Assembly (NCBI GenBank): GCA_002898115.1
Contig: BDTL01000063.1
Span: forward strand, 1 to 6,165
Source: a bacterium BMS3Bbin02
GTDB taxonomy: Bacteria; Actinomycetota; Acidimicrobiia; Spongiisociales; UBA5794
Reading direction: 5' to 3'
DNA: 6,165 nucleotides
Below the pieces are notes generated by a model. The model was not told where the DNA came from. It did no database searches and saw nothing but the letters and a program-made list of their open reading frames with translations. Position numbers and translations under genes: made by a program. Each line of letters opens with the position of its first letter. Within the stretch, counting starts at the first letter, position 1. This document shows positions 1 through 5,265 of this stretch, piece by piece.

Positions 1-273
1 CGAGTCACCCGCCACCGGGAGAACGACACCGAACGTGATGCGGGCATAGCGCGTATCTTTGTCTGCGAGGACAACCGTCATTTGATCGCCTTCGATCACA
101 ACACCCTCGACAACCTCGGTCGTTGTGGTGACGCCGGCCTCCTCTGATTCCCCACCGGAACCGAACATGAAGTACCCGCCGCCAAGCGCGACGACAACCC
201 CAATGATGATGAAGAGCTTGCCCTTACCCTTCTTCTCTTTCTGGTCTGCTTCTACTGCTTCTTCTTCAGCCAT
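1..273 (-). CDS. fliL: Flagellar basal body-associated protein FliL (N-terminal part, cut by window edge)
   Basis: FliL is a single-pass inner-membrane protein that sits with the MotA/MotB stator at the flagellar basal body and supports stator function. Only the first 91 residues are visible; the frame is open at base 1. Residues 1-19 are a charged cytoplasmic tail rich in Glu and Lys. Residues about 20-37 form one hydrophobic membrane segment (LFIIIGVVVALGGGYFMF). A Thr/Glu-rich linker follows, then the start of the periplasmic FliL domain, with TVVLADKDTRYARITFGVVL at about 66-85, which resembles the family pattern of an 'LAD' motif followed by a 'RY' strand. The ATG at 273-271 is preceded by AAGGA (285-281, minus strand), 7 bases away. 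The start overlaps the end of motB by 8 bases (266-273), which indicates translational coupling. Identification is by TM position, motif and context after motB; the C-terminal half is not available. Confidence 0.88.
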   Translation of the reverse strand, partial: MAEEEAVEADQKEKKGKGKLFIIIGVVVALGGGYFMFGSGGESEEAGVTTTTEVVEGVVIEGDQMTVVLADKDTRYARITFGVVLPVAGDS

Positions 274-1126
274 TGCGTGATCCTTGAATCGCGACGATTA
301 CTAGTTCGACCCGACGGTTGGTTGCCCGTCCCTCGGGTGTTGCGTTGTCTGCCTTTGGTCGGAACTCTCCAAACCCGGTCGCCGCAAGGCGGGTGGGTTC
401 AATCCCGAATTCATTCACCAGCAGCTTGAGAACCGCCAGCGCCCGGTCGGACGAGAGATTCCAGTTGTCATAACCCTCATGGTTCAATGGCACCGTGTCG
501 GTGTGGCCCTCCACGAGGATGTCGTTTGAGAACTCACGAAGGGTCGGCGCAATAACGCCAACGATGTCGCGTCCCTTGTCACCGAATTCGCTCGATCCGG
601 ATGCAAAGAGCACCTTGTCGGTGGCGACCGCGATGGTGAGACCGCGCTCATCGATAACAAATTCGACGGCGTCGCCGAATCCCGCTTGAGCCAGGGCCTC
701 CTCAAGGGAAGCCCGCACCTCCTGAAGCTCGGACGTCGTTTCAATAGCTCGGGGTTCGTCTTCCCCGTTGTTACCGTCGGCAGCTCCCTCGTCCTTGTTA
801 GCGCCGTTCTGCTCGGTTGCGTCTTCGTTGATGTCGGGAAGCCCATCGAGGAGGGCCACACCCGCGAACGCCCCACTATCGAGATTCTCGATGCTCTGTG
901 CGGACCCCACGATGCCGTTGCCGTCTGTGAGGAGACCCTCGACCGATGCCGGGTTCCCGAAGGGATCCTGCAGACCGGACACGAAGAGCAGGAACTTCTG
1001 CTGGTCAACCTGGGAGATGGCGTACAACATGACGAAGAAGGCCATGAGCAAGGTCACGACGTCACCGTACGTCGTGAGCCATCGCAGTGGATTGTCCTCT
1101 TCCGGTTCAGCCTTTTTCCGCGCCAT
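266..1126 (-). CDS. motB: Flagellar motor stator protein MotB
   Basis: MotB pairs with MotA to form the ion-conducting stator and anchors it to peptidoglycan. The 286-residue protein has a short charged N-terminus, then one membrane segment at about 16-38 (WLTTYGDVVTLLMAFFVMLY) carrying Asp22, which aligns with the essential ion-binding Asp32 of E. coli MotB. Residues about 60-128 are an acidic, Asn/Gly/Asp/Glu-rich linker. The C-terminal OmpA-like peptidoglycan-binding domain spans about 165-280, with VEGHTDTVPL (205-214), NWNLSSDRA (221-229) and GRATNRRVE (266-274). ATG at 1126-1124 shares one base with the motA stop (TGATG), and GGAGG at 1138-1134 (minus strand) lies 7 bases upstream, so the two are probably translationally coupled. 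The TM sequence looks more like H+-type MotB than Na+-type PomB/MotS, but ion choice cannot be settled by eye. Length and architecture are normal for the family apart from the fairly long linker. Confidence 0.97.
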   Translation of the reverse strand: MARKKAEPEEDNPLRWLTTYGDVVTLLMAFFVMLYAISQVDQQKFLLFVSGLQDPFGNPASVEGLLTDGNGIVGSAQSIENLDSGAFAGVALLDGLPDINEDATEQNGANKDEGAADGNNGEDEPRAIETTSELQEVRASLEEALAQAGFGDAVEFVIDERGLTIAVATDKVLFASGSSEFGDKGRDIVGVIAPTLREFSNDILVEGHTDTVPLNHEGYDNWNLSSDRALAVLKLLVNEFGIEPTRLAATGFGEFRPKADNATPEGRATNRRVELVIVAIQGSRNG

Positions 1127-1920
1127 CAGGCGGCCTCCGCCTTTGCTCCGCCTTTGGCGCGAACCTGATGCCCGACACGTAGGCTCGGGACAAGATACGC
1201 CTCAAGACGTTCGACAAGCATGCGGGGGCTAGCCCCCGCCTGGACCGCAAGGATGCCGTCAAGGATCATCTCCTTGTACGCGATCTCAAGAACATGCAGC
1301 CGGGTGAGTTTCGCACTGATCGGTAGAAAAATCAGGTTTGCGAAAATAACACCGTAGAGGGTGGTGAGAAGGGCAACCGACATGCCGGCGCCGAGCTGAG
1401 CAGGGTCCGAGAGATCGCTCAACATGTTGATCAAGCCGATCACGGTACCGACCATGCCCATCGTCGGAGCGTACGCACCCATTGCTTTCACAAACTCGAT
1501 CGTCGGCCGATGACGCTCATCCAGGCCCGTCAATTCGATTTCCAGGATCTCGCGCACCGCGTCAGCGTCCATGCCGTCAACGACTGACTGCAATCCCGCC
1601 TTCATGAACTCGTCATCGAGACCCTCAAGCTTGGACTCGAGGGCCAGTACGCCGTCCTTGCGAGCGATTTCGGCGAACTCCATCAGCTGATCGACGGCTC
1701 CGGACGGCTCCGGTTCCTTCCCTGTCATCGCGACGACGATGCCTTTGGGGACGACCGACGCATCCGCCATCTGGAAACCACCGAGTGTCACGCCGAGCGA
1801 CCCCACGAAGACGAGAAAAAGTGATGACGGGCCGATCAGCGCACCAAAACTGTTGCCGTCCATGATGGTCGCGATAACAATCGACATCATGGCGATCACG
1901 ATGCCCAGGATGGTGGTCAT
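1126..1920 (-). CDS. motA: Flagellar motor stator protein MotA
   Basis: MotA is the four-helix membrane subunit that surrounds MotB and pushes on FliG. The 264-residue protein shows hydrophobic segments at about 1-20, 32-50, 148-170 and 178-200. A large cytoplasmic loop between the second and third carries Arg87 and Glu95 in ARKDGVLALE, aligning with the charged residues of E. coli MotA (Arg90, Glu98) that contact FliG. Pro152 in APTMGMVGTVIGL and Pro200 in FLPISAKL correspond to the two conserved prolines (E. coli Pro173 and Pro222). The C-terminal tail, about 247-264, is basic and then Ala-rich. The ATG at 1920-1918 follows the flbD stop by 3 bases, and its likely ribosome site GGGGAG (1932-1927, minus strand) lies in the last codons of flbD. 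An 18-bp perfect palindrome lies inside the gene at 1222-1239. No key family residue appears to be missing. Confidence 0.97.
   Translation of the reverse strand: MTTILGIVIAMMSIVIATIMDGNSFGALIGPSSLFLVFVGSLGVTLGGFQMADASVVPKGIVVAMTGKEPEPSGAVDQLMEFAEIARKDGVLALESKLEGLDDEFMKAGLQSVVDGMDADAVREILEIELTGLDERHRPTIEFVKAMGAYAPTMGMVGTVIGLINMLSDLSDPAQLGAGMSVALLTTLYGVIFANLIFLPISAKLTRLHVLEIAYKEMILDGILAVQAGASPRMLVERLEAYLVPSLRVGHQVRAKGGAKAEAA
1222..1239. repeat. 18-bp perfect palindrome inside motA
   Basis: GCGGGGGCTAGCCCCCGC reads the same on both strands. As RNA it can fold to a 7-bp all-GC stem with a CTAG loop, near the 3' part of the motA coding sequence, where it encodes Ala-Gly-Ala-Ser-Pro-Arg. The residues are only partly constrained by the MotA family, so synonymous codon choice contributes to the symmetry. 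There is no T-run after it on either strand, so a simple intrinsic terminator is unlikely. Confidence 0.6.
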
Positions 1921-1923
1921 CCC

Positions 1924-2169
1924 TTACTCCCCAACCCCATCGACAATCGAGAGCCGTGGAGCGCCCGCTCGAACGTTCGCCTCGACCGCGGCAAGCACGG
2001 CAGCGCGGAACTCGCCGATGCGATGGACTACAACCTCGGGACTGTCGGCGATCACCATACGACGGCCGTTCGCCAGCACAAGCACAGTGTCCGGGCAGCT
2101 CTCAATGGCCTCGATAAGGTCGGCGTTGAGGTAGACCTGCCGACCTTTTAGCGGCGATACCGGGATCAT
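1924..2169 (-). CDS. flbD: FlbD/SwrD-like small flagellar protein
   Basis: This small protein (81 residues) belongs to the FlbD family found in flagellar clusters, whose B. subtilis member SwrD (YlzI) was shown to raise flagellar motor power for swarming. It should not be confused with the Caulobacter sigma-54 activator also called FlbD. The sequence begins MIPVSPLKGRQVYLNADLIE and continues with a PDTVLVLANGRRMVI segment at about 22-36, matching the family pattern of 'L-G-x-x-x-x-LNxDLIExIE' followed by 'PDTxixLxNGxxxxV'. After about residue 50 it has an Ala-rich extension beyond the usual core. The frame is open further upstream to 2262, but ATG at 2169-2167 is chosen because AAGGAGGTG (2183-2175) sits 5 bases before it and homology starts there. 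Three bases separate it from motA, which fits a motor-related role. Confidence 0.88.
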   Translation of the reverse strand: MIPVSPLKGRQVYLNADLIEAIESCPDTVLVLANGRRMVIADSPEVVVHRIGEFRAAVLAAVEANVRAGAPRLSIVDGVGE

Positions 2170-2174
2170 CCTGG

Positions 2175-2183
2175 CACCTCCTT
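2175..2183 (-). promoter_or_regulatory. Strong ribosome binding site that fixes the flbD start
   Basis: On the minus strand AAGGAGGTG is close to a full complement of the 16S rRNA 3' end and lies 5 bases before ATG at 2169. It decides the start against the longer in-frame ORF that begins at 2262. Confidence 0.85.
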
Positions 2184-2224
2184 GTGCTCCGTCCCTGAAT
2201 TCGATGTTCAATTCCTTGCGGTAC

Positions 2225-2250
2225 CTGTCGGCCTCGGCAGCGAAACGTAA
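2225..2250 (-). promoter_or_regulatory. Possible sigma-28-type flagellar promoter for flbD
   Basis: On the minus strand TTACGTTT (2250-2243) is followed after 10 bases by GCCGACAG (2232-2225). The enteric sigma-28 (FliA) consensus is TAAAGTTT-N11-GCCGATAA, so each box matches 6 of 8 positions, but the spacer is one base short. It would place the start of transcription about 50 bases before the flbD ATG. The match is imperfect and rests on a consensus from distant bacteria. Confidence 0.28.
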
Positions 2251-2305
2251 GCAACAAAACACAGAAAGTGGTGAGGATTTGAGATGTAGTTACCGAGCGT
2301 GGCGA

Positions 2306-2956
2306 CTACCGGGCCGTCCATTCCACAACATGGTCGGGAACGGACGTTAAGACGTCCGTAATTGCATCGGGTTGCGGGGTGCCAGCCGTCCGCGAAACCG
2401 GAATTACGCCTGCCCACAGGGCGGGATCCTCGTCCTCGGGATCATCGCCGGGTGGACCGGAACGGACCTTCGCAGACGCCTCCGTGATCGGTAGGACAAG
2501 CACTTTCGTCCCACGGACCTCCTGCTCCGTCGTCGGGCGAAGCTGCGCGATGCGCCCGGGGACGAGACTGTCCGTGATGTAGTCGAGCGCTTCCGCCCGC
2601 TCATCAAGGTCCACAAGCTCTTCGGCAATCCCGAAGAGAACCACCGAACGATAATTGATCGAGTGGTGGAAGGCCGACCGGGCCAGGACGATACCGTCGA
2701 TGTGACTCACAGTCAGACATACCTCAAGGCCACTCGCGAGTCCACGCAACATTCGACTGGCAGAAGAACCGTGAATAAGCACCTCGTCGCCGCGCCGCGC
2801 ATAGAGCGTCGGAATCACGACAGGACCACCATCGGAAATGAACCCGAGATGACAGAGCATGCCGTCGTCGAGGATCGCGTCGATCGTTGGACGATCGTGA
2901 GTCCCTCTTTCCGGCAATCGTTTGAGTTCGGACCTTCGTGTCGGCGCGTTTGTCAT
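2306..2956 (-). CDS. Pyridoxamine 5'-phosphate oxidase family protein (Pyridox_ox_2/NimA-like flavoprotein)
   Basis: This 216-residue protein belongs to the split-barrel flavin-binding superfamily, in the subgroup that includes NimA-like nitroimidazole reductases (Pfam Pyridox_ox_2). Such proteins usually bind FMN and are cytoplasmic; the substrate of this one is unknown, and it is not the biosynthetic PdxH. Visible motifs are RLPERGTHDRPTIDAILDD (13-31), MLCHLGFISDGGPVVIPTLY (33-52), the IHGSSASRML segment (61-70), the FHHSINYRSV segment (96-105), a PGR at 133-135, SAKVRSGPP (161-169) and WAGVIPVS (181-188). All fit a full-length protein. The frame is open upstream, but ATG at 2956-2954 is chosen for the GAGGAGG site at 2967-2961 and because family similarity begins about there. 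It has the same strand as the flagellar genes but no known flagellar role, and it diverges from the VWA lipoprotein gene. It occupies part of the space where flgE is expected. Confidence 0.9.
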   Translation of the reverse strand: MTNAPTRRSELKRLPERGTHDRPTIDAILDDGMLCHLGFISDGGPVVIPTLYARRGDEVLIHGSSASRMLRGLASGLEVCLTVSHIDGIVLARSAFHHSINYRSVVLFGIAEELVDLDERAEALDYITDSLVPGRIAQLRPTTEQEVRGTKVLVLPITEASAKVRSGPPGDDPEDEDPALWAGVIPVSRTAGTPQPDAITDVLTSVPDHVVEWTAR

Positions 2957-2960
2957 ACAC

Positions 2961-2975
2961 CCTCCTCTATGGAGG
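2961..2975 (-). promoter_or_regulatory. Hairpin covering the ribosome binding site of the flavoprotein gene
   Basis: On the minus-strand transcript CCTCC (2975-2971), loop ATAGA, GGAGG (2965-2961) forms a 5-bp stem. Its 3' arm is the Shine-Dalgarno core, and the ATG at 2956 begins 5 bases after the hairpin. If transcription starts upstream of 2975 the stem could hide the ribosome site. It is short and may be chance. Confidence 0.4.
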
Positions 2976-2976
2976 C

Positions 2977-2982
2977 ACTGTA
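2977..2982 (-). promoter_or_regulatory. Possible -10 box for the flavoprotein gene
   Basis: TACAGT on the minus strand fits the TANNNT form of a vegetative -10 box and lies 20 bases before the ATG at 2956. No good -35 match is seen 16 to 18 bases upstream. Transcription from here would begin close to or inside the neighbouring hairpin. The call is weak. Confidence 0.25.
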
Positions 2983-3018
2983 CCAAGACCCGAAATAGGT
3001 CCTTCACCTGCCGGGACG

Positions 3019-3045
3019 GGAACCTGCTCGCACCGACCAAGCGTC
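3019..3045 (+). promoter_or_regulatory. Possible ECF-sigma promoter for the VWA lipoprotein gene
   Basis: GGAACC (3019-3024), 17 bases, then CGTC (3042-3045). This resembles the GGAAC-N16-18-CGTC/GTT layout of many extracytoplasmic-function sigma promoters. Transcription would begin near 3052, leaving a leader of about 22 bases that still contains the ribosome site GAGGAGGG (3063-3070). Spacing is sensible, but the motif is short and found by eye. ACCGAC also occurs twice in this stretch, at 3032 and 3048. Confidence 0.33.
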
Positions 3046-3074
3046 GAACCGACAGGACCCTTGAGGAGGGCACC

Positions 3075-4742
3075 ATGAAACGATTAGTAACACTGACTTT
3101 GACACTTGTTCTGGTAGCAGCGGCGTGCTCAGGCGCCTCCGACAGTAACGAACGACCGGGAACTATCGCCGTTGGCACCACTTTGGCGCCACGAGCACCA
3201 CAGAGCGGTGGATCCACCGATCAAGCGCCTGACAACAGCTCACAGGCGGCAACGACGCTTGCTCCATCGAGGGGGACCGACGGTCTCATCGCCGAAGGGG
3301 ATGCACAATCCCGACCGAAAGGCGAGCGGGACGACCAACCCTTGAACGAGCAAGAGCAGTCATCGCTCTACCGAGCGGACCCAAGGAATGTGACGTTCCA
3401 GGACTACGGTGAGAATCCGTACGTAGAGACGGACGAGGACAATCTCTCGACGTTCGCCGTCGATGTGGACACCGGGTCGTACACAGTGATGCGCGGATAC
3501 TGGAACCAGGGCCTCACGCCTCCGCCGACGTCGGTACGTCCGGAGGAGTACGTCAACTTCTTTGATGCCGGATATGAGGCTCCCAGCCGTGGTGTCTTCG
3601 CCGTCTACGCCGACGGCGCCCCAACACCGTTCCTTGACTACAGCGAAGACATCCTGGTACGAATCGGTATCAAGGGCGAGGAGATCGCGGCGCGAAGCCG
3701 ACCGAACGTCAACCTCACGTTCGTGATCGACACCTCCGGATCAATGGATCAGGACAATCGTCTGGGATTGGTCCAGGACTCTTTGGCGGTGTTGCTCAAT
3801 GAACTCGGACGAGGCGACACCATCGCGATCGTGTCCTACAACAAAAGGGCCGAGGTGGTCGTGGACCCGACATCGGCAGACGAGGCAAGGAACCTGCAAC
3901 GTGCCATCGATCAGCTTCACCCCGGCGGATCAACGAACGCCGAGGCCGGCCTGATCCTTGGATATGACCTCGCCGAGCAAATGTACAACGCCGACGAGGT
4001 GAACAAGGTGATCCTGCTTTCCGACGGGGTCGCCAACGTGGGAGAGACCGGACCCGGCGGGATCTTCGAACGAATCGAGGAATCCGCAAACAACGGCATT
4101 GACCTGCTGACGGTCGGCGTGGGGCTTGACAACTACAACGACGTCTTGCTGGAACAGCTCGCCGATACCGCCAATGGGCAGTATCGGTACATCGACACGC
4201 TCGACGAGGCGAACCGGGTGTTCCGAGATGACCTCCTTGGCACTCTTGTCACGATCGCCCGTAACGTCAAGGTTCAGGTCGAATTCGACCCCGATGTCGT
4301 GAGATCGTATCGGCTTGTCGGGTTCGAGAACCGTGATGTCGCAGATCGAGACTTTCGGGACGACCGCGTCGACGGCGGCGAAATAGGTGCGGGACACTCC
4401 GTGACGGCTCTCTACGAGGTTGAGCTTGTCGATCGGGCCCGTCGCGATGTCCTCGGAACGGTGTTCGTCAGATGGGAATCGGCCAACTCTCGTGATGTCA
4501 ACGAGATCTCCGGCGACATTACGCTCGACCTTATCGCCGACCGGTGGGACGACGCGGACCCTCGTTTCCGCCTGGCTGCGACCGTGGCGGCATTCGCTGA
4601 GCAAATACGAGAGGGACGTTTCGCCCGCGGTTTCGACCTCAACGACGTGTATGACGAAATCGACGCCATCAGCAACGAACTCGACGACCCGGATGTCTCC
4701 GAGTTCCGTGAGATCGTACGGGACTTCATTCGAGAGTTCTAG
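3075..4742 (+). CDS. YfbK-type von Willebrand factor A domain lipoprotein
   Basis: This is a predicted surface- or membrane-anchored lipoprotein of 555 residues; family members resemble E. coli YfbK and lack a well-defined biochemical role. Residues 1-17 are a signal peptide with a lipobox ending AAAC (Cys18 would be lipidated). A Ser/Thr/Gln/Asp-rich disordered stretch, about 19-100, has TTLAP twice (35-39, 60-64). Then come the family's N-terminal region (LSTFAVDVDTGSYTVMRGYW, 124-143, and VRPEEYVNFF, 154-163), a VWA domain (about 212-385) and a DUF3520-like C-terminal region (about 390-555). The metal site (MIDAS) is complete: Asp219, Ser221 and Ser223 in DTSGS, Thr287 in GGSTN, Asp317 in LLSDG, so metal-dependent ligand binding is plausible. 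ATG at 3075 is chosen over an upstream in-frame start at 2922 because only it gives a signal peptide, with GAGGAGGG 4 bases before it. It runs opposite to the flagellar genes around it. Confidence 0.92.
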   Translation: MKRLVTLTLTLVLVAAACSGASDSNERPGTIAVGTTLAPRAPQSGGSTDQAPDNSSQAATTLAPSRGTDGLIAEGDAQSRPKGERDDQPLNEQEQSSLYRADPRNVTFQDYGENPYVETDEDNLSTFAVDVDTGSYTVMRGYWNQGLTPPPTSVRPEEYVNFFDAGYEAPSRGVFAVYADGAPTPFLDYSEDILVRIGIKGEEIAARSRPNVNLTFVIDTSGSMDQDNRLGLVQDSLAVLLNELGRGDTIAIVSYNKRAEVVVDPTSADEARNLQRAIDQLHPGGSTNAEAGLILGYDLAEQMYNADEVNKVILLSDGVANVGETGPGGIFERIEESANNGIDLLTVGVGLDNYNDVLLEQLADTANGQYRYIDTLDEANRVFRDDLLGTLVTIARNVKVQVEFDPDVVRSYRLVGFENRDVADRDFRDDRVDGGEIGAGHSVTALYEVELVDRARRDVLGTVFVRWESANSRDVNEISGDITLDLIADRWDDADPRFRLAATVAAFAEQIREGRFARGFDLNDVYDEIDAISNELDDPDVSEFREIVRDFIREF

Positions 4743-4755
4743 GGCGTCTTTACTG

Positions 4756-4787
4756 CGGGATCATCGGCCACGCGGCCGGTGATCCCG
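4756..4787 (+). terminator. Strong hairpin between convergent genes, likely terminator
   Basis: CGGGATCATCGGCC (4756-4769), loop ACGC, GGCCGGTGATCCCG (4774-4787) forms a 14-bp stem with a single T-G wobble. It starts 13 bases after the lipoprotein stop and lies 25 bases beyond the flgD stop on the other strand. In the minus-strand transcript the wobble becomes an A-C mismatch, so the plus-strand fold is slightly better, but it could serve both. The following T-run is weak (GTTAGTAGATTCCTT), as is common in GC-rich genomes. Confidence 0.75.
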
Positions 4788-4812
4788 TTAGTAGATTCCT
4801 TACCGGGAATGC

Positions 4813-5232
4813 CTACGGGGTCTGCTCTGCCGGTTGGACACTGATCACGTTTGGAAGTGGAATCTTGATACCGTCTACATCGAGTATCGGGCCGTCGGCG
4901 GTGAATCGGACCTCCGTAACTGTTCCAGAGACCGGATTTCCATCAAGGTCAAGCGCCGACACATCTCTTCCGACGAGGTTGAGCGCCATCGACGTCTGCT
5001 GGAGACCGAGGATTTGCTGGTTTGCTTCAGAAATCGCCTTCAGAGCTTCAACCTGGGTGAACTGTGCCGTCTGCTGGAGCATGGCGGTTCCATCGGTCGG
5101 CGACATCGGGTTTTGGTATCTGAGTTGCGCCACAAGCAGCGTTAGGAACGCGTCACTGCCAAGGGACCCTATACCGTTCGAGGCGTTCTCCTGTGCGTTC
5201 TGGGGCGCCCCGGTTACGCTGCCTACATCCAT
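4813..5232 (-). CDS. flgD: Flagellar hook assembly scaffold (hook cap) protein FlgD
   Basis: FlgD caps the growing hook and is needed for polymerisation of the hook protein FlgE; it is exported by the flagellar type III apparatus and does not remain in the mature structure. At 139 residues this is a short form, similar in length to the Bacillus protein and lacking the long C-terminal domains of enteric FlgD. After a flexible export-type N-terminus (1-21), the conserved N-terminal FlgD domain is clear: LGSDAFLTLLVAQLRYQNPM (24-43), then the PTDGTAMLQQTAQFTQVEAL stretch (45-64). The rest is a compact beta-rich segment with LVGRDVSALDLDGNPVSG (86-103). ATG at 5232-5230 is supported by AGGAG at 5243-5239 with a 6-base spacer. 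fliK ends 33 bases upstream, so the two are one operon. Downstream, where flgE is expected, a terminator-like hairpin and an opposite-strand gene follow. Confidence 0.93.
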   Translation of the reverse strand: MDVGSVTGAPQNAQENASNGIGSLGSDAFLTLLVAQLRYQNPMSPTDGTAMLQQTAQFTQVEALKAISEANQQILGLQQTSMALNLVGRDVSALDLDGNPVSGTVTEVRFTADGPILDVDGIKIPLPNVISVQPAEQTP

Positions 5233-5265
5233 GGTTTTCTCCTGTAACTTCGCTGACTACTACCG

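Larger units (their letters stand above)
2170..2305. other. Intergenic region upstream of the flbD-motA-motB-fliL operon
   Basis: These 136 bases separate the flavoprotein stop from the flbD start, both on the minus strand. No convincing gene is seen. There is no clear hairpin with a T-run after the flavoprotein gene, so readthrough into flbD is possible. The middle is locally AT-richer (about 2241-2280), as expected of a promoter zone. I looked here for the C-terminus of a hook protein (FlgE) and found no recognisable remnant. Confidence 0.6.

Noticed and set aside
686..1168. Plus-strand open frame of 160 codons antisense to motB
   Set aside because: It lies opposite the conserved motB coding sequence and shows no family features.
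2170..2262. In-frame extension of flbD upstream of its ATG, possibly a remnant of FlgE
   Set aside because: Homology to the FlbD family begins at the ATG at 2169, which has a near-perfect ribosome site. The extra residues do not resemble the FlgE C-terminus.
2881..2897. CGATCG-TTGGA-CGATCG inverted repeat
   Set aside because: It lies inside the flavoprotein coding sequence and consists of the short palindrome CGATCG, which is common in GC-rich DNA. There is no reason to see a regulatory site.
2922..3074. In-frame 51-codon N-terminal extension of the VWA protein
   Set aside because: It would bury the lipoprotein signal peptide, and ATG at 3075 has a strong ribosome site. The extension also overlaps the start of the flavoprotein gene.
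2957..3217. In-frame N-terminal extension of the flavoprotein on the minus strand
   Set aside because: It would run through the divergent promoter region and into the lipoprotein gene. The ATG at 2956 has a good ribosome site and matches the family start.
3930..4604. Long minus-strand open frame of 224 codons antisense to the VWA gene
   Set aside because: It is a shadow of a GC-rich coding sequence, with no recognisable domain or ribosome site, opposite a well-supported gene with a complete VWA motif set.
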